A stretch of DNA of 36,284 bases from Rhodovibrionaceae bacterium. GTDB lineage: Bacteria; Pseudomonadota; Alphaproteobacteria; Kiloniellales; DSM-21159. Shown here one piece after another: positions 9,084 through 16,886 of this stretch (positions are counted from its first letter, which is position 1; each line of letters starts with the position of its first letter). Below the pieces are notes generated by a model. It saw nothing but the letters and a program-made list of their open reading frames with translations, was not told where the DNA came from and made no database searches. A program made the position numbers and the translations under genes. The stretch lies in contig JANQPZ010000008.1 in the NCBI GenBank assembly GCA_028285215.1, forward strand, positions 1 to 36,284, written 5' to 3'.

Positions 9084-9722
9084 TCAGTAGAACGGCTGGC
9101 TGACCACCCAGAGCACTTCGGTTTCGGTCCGGCCAGGATTGCGGAACTTGTGCGGTCGCGGACTCTCGAAGCAGAAGGTGTCGCCGGGGCCGAGCAGATA
9201 GGTCGTGGTGCCGATCGTGATCTCCAGGGTCCCCTTGAGAACGTGCCCGATCTCCTCGCCATCGTGGGTATAGGGGTCGTCGCCGGAGCTGCCGCCCGGC
9301 TCGACCACGACGATCATGCCCTGCAAGCCGCTGCCCGCCTTTTGCGTCAGCAGTTCCTTGCGCATCCGTTTTTCGCCCAACGTCAGGATGCGGCGCTCGT
9401 GAGCGCGCACAACGATCTCGTCCGACGTTGTCTCCGGTTTCTCGAAGAGGCGTTCCATCGGAAGGTCGATGGCCGCACAGAGTTCGCGGAGGACGCGCAG
9501 CGACGGTGAGGTCAGACCGCGTTCGATCTGACTGACGGTGCCGATGGCCACGCCGGCCCGCGCTGCGGCTTGGCGCAGCGTCAGGCCTTTTCCGCTGCGC
9601 CAGCTTCGAAGGATCTCGCCGACCCTCGCGTCGTGCGCGTCCGCGGCAGTCGGTTCCTGCCGGTCTTCAAGGGCTGTATCGGCGCCTGCGGTGTCCCGCT
9701 TACCCATGGGCCGATGCGGCAT
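9084..9722 (-). CDS. HTH-cupin transcriptional regulator (XRE N-terminus, PuuR-like)
   Basis: A 212-residue protein with an N-terminal XRE-type helix-turn-helix (about residues 33-90, motif LRQAAARAGVAIGTVSQIE). A C-terminal cupin follows (about 140-205, with HDGEEIGHVLKG, GPGDTFCFESPRPHKFRN). This architecture is that of PuuR and related sensors that bind small amines, amino acids or their gamma-glutamyl forms. It diverges from the TAXI-TRAP operon, with a 14-bp palindrome in the shared intergenic region, so it probably controls that operon. A PuuB-like oxidase and a GGT-fold enzyme in the operon fit PuuR-type biology. The ligand is unknown. Confidence 0.9.
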   Translation of the reverse strand: MPHRPMGKRDTAGADTALEDRQEPTAADAHDARVGEILRSWRSGKGLTLRQAAARAGVAIGTVSQIERGLTSPSLRVLRELCAAIDLPMERLFEKPETTSDEIVVRAHERRILTLGEKRMRKELLTQKAGSGLQGMIVVVEPGGSSGDDPYTHDGEEIGHVLKGTLEITIGTTTYLLGPGDTFCFESPRPHKFRNPGRTETEVLWVVSQPFY

Positions 9723-9747
9723 GGCTTGACTCCTCGGTGAACGCTAT

Positions 9748-9761
9748 TTCAAAATATTGAA
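9748..9761. promoter_or_regulatory. candidate operator for the HTH-cupin regulator
   Basis: Perfect palindrome TTCAA-AATA-TTGAA, 25 bases upstream of the regulator start and in an AT-rich patch of the divergent promoter region. Size and symmetry fit an XRE-family site, but no second copy was found by eye. Confidence 0.4.
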
Positions 9762-9918
9762 CATAGTTACTTTTACATCTGCCCGCAGGGCGGTAAATAG
9801 AAACGGCAATCTTGGGCTTGAAGCCTGCGGTTGCAACCTCCCTGCAGAGCATGTCGCAGTTTGCAAAGATGCGGCGCCGAACGTCGAGCGTTCAACAAAG
9901 TGAACGGGGAGGGGAAAA

Positions 9919-10986
9919 ATGACAAAGCAGGATATCGTCAGGCGCAGTATCCGGGGTGCTGCTGAAGGCGACAGCCAACGCGAGGGACTTTCCCGCCGCC
10001 GGGCTCTGGCGCTCTGCGGCGGGCTTGGCGGATCGCTTGCCGCCTTGACGCTTCTCCCCGGTTCGCTCGTTCGCGCGCAGGTTCGGGGCGACCAGTTCGT
10101 CTTCGGATCCGCCAGCCTTGGATCGACCGGATACGTCATCATCGAGGCTCTCAGCACGATCGTGAACCGTCACACCGATTTGCAGACCTCGTCCCAGTCG
10201 ACCTCCGGCGGGGCCGAGAACATTGCGCTGATCGGCCGAGACCTGCTGGACTTCGGCCAGTCGACCTCGGTCGACCTGGTACCGGCTTCGCGTGGCAGCG
10301 CGCCTTACCAGGCCCCAATCGATGTGCGGCAGATGTTCTGCTATACCACCTTTGCCCTGCCGCCAATCGTCAAGGCCGACAGCGAGGTGGCGCGCTTCGA
10401 GGATCTGGTCGGCAAGCGGGTCGCGCCGGGCACCTCGGGCGGCACCACAGCGCAGTCCTGGCGGCTGATGTTCGACACGGCGGGCATGACCGAGGGCGTG
10501 CGCTTCACCTACGGGTCCTGGCGGGAGGTCTACGACCAGTTCGCGGCCGGACGGGTGGACTGCATCCCCGCCATCCTGACCAATCTGCGCCCGGCGCCAA
10601 TCGTTCAGGAATTGACGACAAATACGGCGATCCGCGCCGTCTCTTTCCCCGATGCGGTGATCGAGAAGGCGCAAGCGGCGAACCCCGGCATCATGCGCTT
10701 CGACGTCACGCCGGAGACCTGGCCGGCCATCAGCGAACCCTGCGTCGGGACCGGCTCCTCCGGAATTCTCGCCGCCCATGCCGGCGTCGATCACGAAACC
10801 GCCTATGCGATCACGCAGGCCGTCTTCGAAAACGCGTCCGAGCTCTACCAGATCGCCGACGCGCTGCGCAGCGTGACCCTGGAGTCGGCGACGCGCTATC
10901 TGGTTGCCGGCGTCCCGGTGAACGCCGGTGCAGCCCAGTACTTCAAGGAACAGGGCGTCTGGCGCGACGATCTCACGGAGGCCTAG
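9919..10986 (+). CDS. TAXI-family TRAP transporter solute-binding protein
   Basis: A 355-residue periplasmic receptor. The N-terminus carries a Tat-like signal: SRRRAL at residues 25-30, a hydrophobic stretch to about 50, and a likely cleavage near VRAQ. The mature protein begins with FVFGSASLGSTGYVIIEAL, the typical TAXI (TRAP-associated extracytoplasmic immunogenic) opening, and also has TSGGAENIALIGRD and VAPGTSGGTTAQSW. Such receptors bind glutamate, glutamine-like or other carboxylates and pass them to a fused TRAP permease, which follows here. ATG 9919 is preceded by a strong ggggagggg ribosome binding site. The ligand cannot be deduced from sequence. Confidence 0.92.
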   Translation: MTKQDIVRRSIRGAAEGDSQREGLSRRRALALCGGLGGSLAALTLLPGSLVRAQVRGDQFVFGSASLGSTGYVIIEALSTIVNRHTDLQTSSQSTSGGAENIALIGRDLLDFGQSTSVDLVPASRGSAPYQAPIDVRQMFCYTTFALPPIVKADSEVARFEDLVGKRVAPGTSGGTTAQSWRLMFDTAGMTEGVRFTYGSWREVYDQFAAGRVDCIPAILTNLRPAPIVQELTTNTAIRAVSFPDAVIEKAQAANPGIMRFDVTPETWPAISEPCVGTGSSGILAAHAGVDHETAYAITQAVFENASELYQIADALRSVTLESATRYLVAGVPVNAGAAQYFKEQGVWRDDLTEA

Positions 10987-11047
10987 AGAGATCGCTTCAG
11001 GTGGGGTCGCCGTGGCGATCCCACCTGAAGCGTGAATCCGGTTCCTT
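10983..11047. repeat. palindromic intergenic element, copy B
   Basis: Begins CTAGAG, overlapping the TAG stop of the TAXI receptor gene. It contains a perfect 13-bp inverted repeat (cgcttcaggtggg at 10993-11005, complement at 11020-11032) extended by inner pairing gtcgc/gcgat. It shares ends and core with copies A and C. In this position it forms a strong hairpin between the receptor and permease genes, which could separate their transcript levels. Confidence 0.75.
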
Positions 11048-11103
11048 CGAAAGGTTGGAATACGACGGCCAAGGGGACGGCCTTGGCGGAAAGTAGAGAG
11101 ACG

Positions 11104-13107
11104 ATGCACGGGGGGTTCGCCGCGGCCCTGATAGCGAAGGTGGACCGCGGACATGCCCCGGCCAAGGCGACGGCACTGCTCTACTATGCCGTTGCCGTCG
11201 CCATGGCGCTGCTGCATCTCTGGCAGGCCTATCTCTTCGTTCTGCCGTCGGGCCAGTTCAAGAACCTGCACCTCGGGCTGTCGCTGATGCTGACCTTCCT
11301 GGCGGCCGCGACGGCTGCCGGCGCGCGCCATCAGCGCCTGGCCCAAAAGCTGCTCCTCGGTTTGGCGTTTCTCACTCTGGTGCCGCTGGTCTACATCCAC
11401 GTCGAGTATCAGGCGCTCGTCACGCAGCGGTCGTTTCTGCCGAACACGCTGGACGTCTGGATCGCGGGGCTGCTCCTCGTCATAGCGCTCTATGCGGTCT
11501 GGCGCGACTGGGGCGCGTCGATCCCCGTCATCGCGGTTCTGTCCTTGCTCTATGCCTACTTCGGCTATCTCGTACCCGGTTTCGCCAACCATGGCGGCAT
11601 CGGTTGGGACCGGATGGTCGGCATTACCTCGATCCCCTACTTCCGAGGGTTGCTTGGCAACCTGACCGGAATCTCCGCCTCGACGATTTTTCTGTTCATG
11701 CTGCTGGCCGGCCTGTTGAAGGCGACCGGGGGGCTGGACTACATCATGCGCGCAGCTTTCGGCCTGGTCGGCGGGATGCGGGCGGGCCCGGCCCAGGCGG
11801 CCATCGCCTCGTCGGGGTTCTTCGGCAGCATTTCCGGATCGATCATGGCCAACGTCGCCTCGACCGGCGCCTTCACGTTCCCCCTGATGAAAAAGACGGG
11901 CTTCGCACCGCACTTCGCCGGAGCGGTCGAGGCGACGGCCTCGGCGGGCGGCCAGGTTACGCCGCCCAAGCTCGGTCTCACCGCCTTTCTGATCGTCGGC
12001 ATCACCGGAATCCCCTATGCCGAGGTGATGGTTGCGACCGTGTTTCCGGCGCTGCTGTTCTACGCCTTCCTGATGTGGGGCGTGCATCTGCGTGCGGTTC
12101 GGATGGACATCGATGCCCGGCGCAAGCGGCAGGAGTTGTCCGATGTGCCGATGATGGAGATCGGTTTGGCGCGCGCGACGCTCCTGCATCTCCATCTCAT
12201 CTTCGCCGTCGGCGTTCTCGTCTACCTCCTCGTCGGCGGCGTTCCTGCCGGGATCGCCGCGCTCTATGCCAACTTCACCATTCTGGCACTCGAGATCGTC
12301 AAGCGACTGGCGGTGGGCCGGCTGCGGCCGGCGGCCTTCGCGGAGGCCGCGCTTGTGGTGCTGCATGGCCTGATCGCCGGCGCGCGCAGCGGCGCCATGG
12401 TGGCCGTCATCATCGCGGTGATCTCGATCATGATCGAATTCGTGGTGGTCACCGGCTTCGCCCAGAAGCTCAGCTACGCCATGCTCGAGATGTCGGACGG
12501 CCAGCTCTGGCTGCTGCTGCCGCTGGCGGCTCTGTCCTGTCTCGCCTTCGGCATCGGCCTGCCGACCTCGGCAGCCTACATCCTTGTCGCGCTGCTCGGC
12601 GCCCCGGCTATGGTGCAGGTCGGCGTGCCGCTGCTGGCGGCGCACCTCTTCGTCTTCTATTATGCGAACATGTCGGCGCTGACGCCGCCCGTCGCCGTGG
12701 GCGCGCTGGTTGCGTCGAACCTCGCAGGTGCCAGCTTCTGGAGAACCGCCTTCACGGCTTTGCGCCTGGCGCTGCCGGGCTTTTTGCTGCCCTTCCTCTT
12801 CGTGGTGCAGCCCGGCATTCTCGGCATCGAGGTGGGCATCGGTGAGCAGTTGGCACTGGTCGCGCTGGCCTTCGTCGCGCTGATGGCGCTGAACAGCGCG
12901 ATCGAGGGCTACCTTCTGGCGCCGTTGAGCGTGATTGAGCGGCTGTTGCTCTTGCCGGCCGCCTTTACGCTCTTGCTGCCCGGCCTCGCCACCGATGTCT
13001 TAGGTCTTGCGCTCGTAGCGGCGGTGCTTGTCCGTCAGCTTATGCTCGCCGGCCGCCGGCGAAGTCTGTCGCCGCTGGCCCCGCTTCATGGAGATTCCCC
13101 CGAATGA
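11104..13107 (+). CDS. TRAP transporter fused 4TM/12TM permease (TAXI type)
   Basis: An Na+-coupled TRAP permease of about 667 residues with the small DctQ-like and large DctM-like parts fused, as usual for TAXI systems. The large-subunit core is recognisable from FGSISGSIMANVASTGAFTF, SAGGQVTPPKLG, SCLAFGIGLPTSAAYIL and NMSALTPPVAVGAL. ATG 11104 (agagag upstream) is preferred. The frame is open back to a GTG at 11032, but that codon lies inside the palindromic element arm, and the extra 24 residues look non-coding. It ends with an ATGA overlap with the GGT gene, so the uptake and hydrolysis genes are coupled. Confidence 0.92.
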   Translation: MHGGFAAALIAKVDRGHAPAKATALLYYAVAVAMALLHLWQAYLFVLPSGQFKNLHLGLSLMLTFLAAATAAGARHQRLAQKLLLGLAFLTLVPLVYIHVEYQALVTQRSFLPNTLDVWIAGLLLVIALYAVWRDWGASIPVIAVLSLLYAYFGYLVPGFANHGGIGWDRMVGITSIPYFRGLLGNLTGISASTIFLFMLLAGLLKATGGLDYIMRAAFGLVGGMRAGPAQAAIASSGFFGSISGSIMANVASTGAFTFPLMKKTGFAPHFAGAVEATASAGGQVTPPKLGLTAFLIVGITGIPYAEVMVATVFPALLFYAFLMWGVHLRAVRMDIDARRKRQELSDVPMMEIGLARATLLHLHLIFAVGVLVYLLVGGVPAGIAALYANFTILALEIVKRLAVGRLRPAAFAEAALVVLHGLIAGARSGAMVAVIIAVISIMIEFVVVTGFAQKLSYAMLEMSDGQLWLLLPLAALSCLAFGIGLPTSAAYILVALLGAPAMVQVGVPLLAAHLFVFYYANMSALTPPVAVGALVASNLAGASFWRTAFTALRLALPGFLLPFLFVVQPGILGIEVGIGEQLALVALAFVALMALNSAIEGYLLAPLSVIERLLLLPAAFTLLLPGLATDVLGLALVAAVLVRQLMLAGRRRSLSPLAPLHGDSPE

Positions 13108-14807
13108 CCCCCACCCGGCCTTCCGTCGGCGCGACGCGCCATGTCGTGTCAGCCGGCCACTATCTGGCCGCCGCTGCCGCCCACGACGTGCTGGAGGGCG
13201 GCGGAAACGCGATCGACGCCGGCTGTGCGGCCGGCATCGCCTTGGGTGTGGTGCAGAGCGACCTGGTCAACATCGGCGGCGTCGCGCCGATCATGATACG
13301 CACGGCTGACACACCGATTCCGGTCACCATCGACGGTCTCGGCACCTGGCCGGCGGCACTTCCCGAACGGCACTTCCTCGATCGACACGGCGGCAGCCTG
13401 CCGCTCGGCGTCGAGCGCGTTGTCGTCCCGGCCGCGATCGATGCCTGGCTGACGGCGCTGGAGCGCTTCGGGACACTGCGCTTTGCCGACGTCGCCGCGG
13501 CAGCGATTCGCTATGCGCGCGACGGCATCCCGGCACATCCGCTTCTCGTCGATACCATCACCGAACAGCTGGAGGGCTACAGCCGCTGGGACTCCACCGC
13601 GGCGATCTATCTGCCCGGAGGGCGCGTCCCGAAGGTGGGAGAGCGCTTCGTGCAGACGGACCTGGCTCGCACGCTCCAGTTCCTCTGCGATCAGGAGACC
13701 ACGGCCGGTGGCGACCGCTTGGCCGGGCTGGCGGCCGTGCGGGCCGCCTTCTACGCCGGCGACGTGGCCCGCGAGATCGTGCGGTTCGTGGAGGGTGAGG
13801 GCGGCTTTCTCGGCATGGCCGACATGGCTGGGTTCCGATCGCAGGTCGAGCCGGCGCTCGCCGTTGCCTGGCGGGATACGACGGTCTTCACCTGCGGACC
13901 CTGGTGCCAGGGGCCGGTGCTTGGGCTCGCGCTCAATCAGATCGAGGTCGCGGGCCTGGCGGGGCTGGATCACAACGATGCGGGCTACATCCATCTGCTG
14001 ACGGAGATCTTCAACAACGCTTTCGCGGACCGCGAGTATCATTTCGCCGATCCGCGCTTCGTCGAGGTGCCGTTGCAGCGCCTGCTGTCCGACGCCCATG
14101 CGCGGGCTCGCGTGCGGCAGATCGACCCGCAGCGCGCGCGGGGCGGCGACATGCCGGCGGCGATCCTGCCGCTGGGTGGCCACGCCAGGGACGTGCCGCT
14201 CTCCGCCGACAGTCCGTCGGCCGAACCCGACACCTCCTACGTGGCCGTCGTCGATGCTGCGGGTAACGCCTTCTCGGCGACGCCGAGCGACGGCTCCTGG
14301 ACCGTGCCGGTCGTTCCGGGACTTGGGTTGGTTCCCTCCAGCCGGGGAAGCCAGTCCCGGCCTGATCCCGACCATCCCTCCGGCGTGCGGGCGGGCAAAC
14401 GTCCACGCTTGACGCCCAACCCGGCCATCCTGGTTTCCGGTCCCGATGTGATGCCCTTCGGCTCCCCCGGGGGTGACGTCCAGACTCAGGCCATGCTGCA
14501 GGTTCTGCTCAACCGCCGCCACTTCGGGATGGACCTGCAGGCGGCGATCGATGCACCGCGCTTCGCCACCTACAACTTCCCCTCTTCCTTTGCACCCTTC
14601 ACCCACCATCCGGGACTGGTGAAGCTGGAGGATCGGATCCACGAGGACGTCGCAGCGGCCTTGCGTAGCAAAGGTCATCGCATTGCCCGTTGGCCCGACT
14701 TCGATTGGCGGGCCGGCGGTGTCTGCGCCGTGGAAACCGACCGCAGTCAGGGATTGGTCTTCGGTGCTGCCGATCCGCGCCGGCCGTCCTACGCCATCGG
14801 TGGCTGA
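13104..14807 (+). CDS. gamma-glutamyltransferase-family Ntn hydrolase
   Basis: A 567-residue member of the GGT superfamily. The autoprocessing nucleophile is probably Thr377 in DTSYVAVVDAAGNAF, aligning with the TTHYSVVDxxGNA motif. The C-terminal signature FGSPGGDVQTQAMLQVLLN supports an intact small subunit. Classical GGTs carry Arg-Glu (DxREMAP), which grips the substrate alpha-carboxylate. Here the equivalent stretch (about residues 77-84) reads DGLGTWPA and lacks that Arg. The true substrate may therefore not be a gamma-glutamyl compound; the fold also includes oxamate amidohydrolase and cephalosporin-acylase-like enzymes. No obvious Sec signal is visible. It is translationally coupled to the TRAP permease and followed by an FAD oxidase. 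Confidence 0.88.
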   Translation: MTPTRPSVGATRHVVSAGHYLAAAAAHDVLEGGGNAIDAGCAAGIALGVVQSDLVNIGGVAPIMIRTADTPIPVTIDGLGTWPAALPERHFLDRHGGSLPLGVERVVVPAAIDAWLTALERFGTLRFADVAAAAIRYARDGIPAHPLLVDTITEQLEGYSRWDSTAAIYLPGGRVPKVGERFVQTDLARTLQFLCDQETTAGGDRLAGLAAVRAAFYAGDVAREIVRFVEGEGGFLGMADMAGFRSQVEPALAVAWRDTTVFTCGPWCQGPVLGLALNQIEVAGLAGLDHNDAGYIHLLTEIFNNAFADREYHFADPRFVEVPLQRLLSDAHARARVRQIDPQRARGGDMPAAILPLGGHARDVPLSADSPSAEPDTSYVAVVDAAGNAFSATPSDGSWTVPVVPGLGLVPSSRGSQSRPDPDHPSGVRAGKRPRLTPNPAILVSGPDVMPFGSPGGDVQTQAMLQVLLNRRHFGMDLQAAIDAPRFATYNFPSSFAPFTHHPGLVKLEDRIHEDVAAALRSKGHRIARWPDFDWRAGGVCAVETDRSQGLVFGAADPRRPSYAIGG

Positions 14808-14834
14808 CGCGGCAGCGCGGGGAGGAATCGCTGC

Positions 14835-16142
14835 ATGACGTCTTTTCCAAACTCTCTGTGGAGCGCGACTGCTGCACCGCTGGCGTCTTCTCCGCCGCTG
14901 ACCGAGGATCTGCGGACGCCGGTCTGTATCGTCGGCGCCGGCTTTGCGGGCCTGTCCACGGCCCTGCATCTGGCCGAGGCCGGAACGGACTGCATCGTTC
15001 TCGATGCGCGGCAGCCCGGCTGGGGCGCCTCGGGGCGCAACGGCGGCCAAGTGATTCCGGGACTGAAGCACGATCCGGCGGCGCTGATGGCGCGCTTCGG
15101 CGAGAAGGCAGGCACGCGCCTGGCCCGTTTCTCGGGCGATGCACCGGCTCTGCTGTTCGATCTGGTGGCACGTCATACCATCGACTGCGACCTCTATACC
15201 GGCGGTTGGATTCAGCCCGCCCATGCGCCGGAAGGGTTGGAGACGCTGCGCCGGCGTCGCGCGCAGTGGCGTTCCTTCACCGATGAGATCGTCGAGCTGG
15301 ATCATGCCGAAACCGCGCGCCTGGTCGGCAGTGACCACTACGTCGGTGCGATGCTGGATCGGCGTGGTGGTTCGGTGCAGCCGCTCTCGCTGTCGCGCGG
15401 TCTTGCGCGGGCCGCGGTCAAGCTGGGCATCCGCCTGTTCGGGGACACGCCGGCCCTCTCCTTGAGTCGGCGCGACGGGACCTGGGAGGTGGAAACGCCT
15501 GCGGCCCGGGTCCGGGCGGACAGCGTCGTCGTGGCCACCAACGGTTATACCGACGATCTGATCCCGGCCCTGCGGCGCAGTCTCGTTCCGGTCTACAGTT
15601 TCCAGGTTGCGACCCGGCCGCTGTCTCCAAACCTGGCGGCTACGATCCTGCCGGACGGCCATCCCGCCTCCGATACGCGCCGGCTGCTTTGGTACTTCCG
15701 CAAGGACGGTCAGGACCGCCTGATCATGGGTGGGCGCGGCTTCGCGAAGGACAGTCTAGATGCAGACGACACGCGGGCGCTCCAGCGCGCGGTGCAGGCT
15801 CTCTATCCGCAACTGGGCGAGGTGGACTTCGCGTACCATTGGGGTGGCCGCGTGGCCATGACGGCCGATCATTTGCCGCATGTCCATGCACCGGAGCCGG
15901 GGCTCTATGCCGGCGTCGGTTTCAACGGGCGCGGCGTCGCCATGGCGACGGCCACGGGCTCGATCCTCGCGCATCTGGCCGCCGGCGGGGAACCGGAGGC
16001 CCAACCGCTACCGGTGACCGCACTGACGCCGATCGCTTTTCATGCCTTCCACGCTCCGGCCGTACAGGCGCTTGCCGGCTACTATCGCTGGCGCGACGAC
16101 CGCGAGTGCAAGCGCAGCAGGTCTGGCTCCTCGGCAAGATAG
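14835..16142 (+). CDS. FAD-dependent amine/amino acid oxidoreductase (PuuB/DadA-like)
   Basis: A 435-residue DAO-superfamily flavoenzyme. The FAD-binding Rossmann motif is at about residues 31-50 (CIVGAGFAGLSTALHLAEAG), followed by GWGASGRNGGQV, typical of PuuB-like gamma-glutamylputrescine oxidases and glycine/D-amino acid oxidases. The C-terminal FAD motif is GVGFNGRGVAMATATG. It would oxidise a secondary or primary amine released by, or imported with, the upstream proteins, producing imines that RidA-type proteins can clear. Start ATG 14835 has ggggaggaa 7-8 bases upstream. It is the last gene of this module and converges on the mxaX-like gene 71 bases downstream. Confidence 0.88.
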   Translation: MTSFPNSLWSATAAPLASSPPLTEDLRTPVCIVGAGFAGLSTALHLAEAGTDCIVLDARQPGWGASGRNGGQVIPGLKHDPAALMARFGEKAGTRLARFSGDAPALLFDLVARHTIDCDLYTGGWIQPAHAPEGLETLRRRRAQWRSFTDEIVELDHAETARLVGSDHYVGAMLDRRGGSVQPLSLSRGLARAAVKLGIRLFGDTPALSLSRRDGTWEVETPAARVRADSVVVATNGYTDDLIPALRRSLVPVYSFQVATRPLSPNLAATILPDGHPASDTRRLLWYFRKDGQDRLIMGGRGFAKDSLDADDTRALQRAVQALYPQLGEVDFAYHWGGRVAMTADHLPHVHAPEPGLYAGVGFNGRGVAMATATGSILAHLAAGGEPEAQPLPVTALTPIAFHAFHAPAVQALAGYYRWRDDRECKRSRSGSSAR

Positions 16143-16213
16143 GTTTTCTATGCGGGCTTCAGTGGCCTCGCCCGGATGCGACCGCGGCGCCGCGCCGGCT
16201 GGATGCCATGGCT

Positions 16214-16843
16214 TCAACCGTCGAAGTACTCGATCGCCTTGACCACCAGTTCCGGCATGTTGGTCGCGTTCAACTTGCTGCGCAAGGCGTAGCAAGTGTT
16301 CGTCACGGTCTTGTAGCTGATGCAGACCTCCTGCGCGATCTCGCGGTAGGACTTGCCTTCGGCGACGAAGCCGAGGATCTCGAGTTCTCGCGGGGTCAGG
16401 GCGCTGGCGGCGCTGGTGCTGCCCGGTCGGTTGAGCAATGCGATCTTCGTTGCGATATCCGCGGAGACGTAGCATTCACCCTGGCTCAAGGACCGGAACG
16501 CCTGATCGATCTCTTCGGGGGGCGCGTCTTTGTTGACGAAGCCGTTCGAGCCCGCCTCCAGGGCCCGGCGTGCGATCATGGCACTGCGGTGCATCGAAAA
16601 GACCAACACCGGGATCTCCGGATCGTGCCGACGCAGCCGCCGGATGAGCTTGACCCCGGCGAACTTGTTGCAGCCGAAGGAGAGGTCGACGATGAGAAGA
16701 TCGGGACGCTCTTCGCGATAGGCACGCAGACCGGTCAACGGCGAGTGCGCGGAGAAGACCTCGCAGGCACCCGCGGCGCGGACGATGCGTCCCCAGCCTT
16801 CTGCCACGACCGGGTGATCGTCGACGATTAGAACCCTCGGCAT
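16214..16843 (-). CDS. mxaX: NarL/LuxR-type response regulator, MxaX-like
   Basis: A 209-residue response regulator. The receiver domain has DD at residues 8-9, phosphoacceptor Asp53 (LLIVDLSFG) and the conserved Lys in NKDA. The C-terminal LuxR helix-turn-helix is LTPRELEILGFVAEGKSYREIA, recognition helix ISYKTVTNTCYALRSKL. It lies just downstream of a sensor kinase gene and, with it, diverges from mxaF. The arrangement matches MxaX/MxaY of Paracoccus denitrificans, which activate methanol dehydrogenase synthesis. The symbol is assigned from family plus position; the regulator could also control other one-carbon genes. Confidence 0.85.
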   Translation of the reverse strand: MPRVLIVDDHPVVAEGWGRIVRAAGACEVFSAHSPLTGLRAYREERPDLLIVDLSFGCNKFAGVKLIRRLRRHDPEIPVLVFSMHRSAMIARRALEAGSNGFVNKDAPPEEIDQAFRSLSQGECYVSADIATKIALLNRPGSTSAASALTPRELEILGFVAEGKSYREIAQEVCISYKTVTNTCYALRSKLNATNMPELVVKAIEYFDG

Positions 16844-16886
16844 CGCAGTCCTCCCAGCGGTGCTCCTCGACGAGATGAGCCGCCTC

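Noticed and set aside
11032-11103. Upstream GTG start for the TRAP permease
   Set aside because: The codon lies in the arm of a palindromic intergenic repeat and the added residues are not protein-like; ATG 11104 fits the family start.
9892-12645. Long minus-strand open frame (over 900 codons) opposite the TAXI-TRAP genes
   Set aside because: Composition-driven shadow of the receptor and permease, with no recognisable motif.
13149-15662. Long minus-strand open frame opposite the GGT-fold and FAD oxidase genes
   Set aside because: Same shadow pattern; both plus-strand genes have conserved catalytic motifs and ribosome binding sites.
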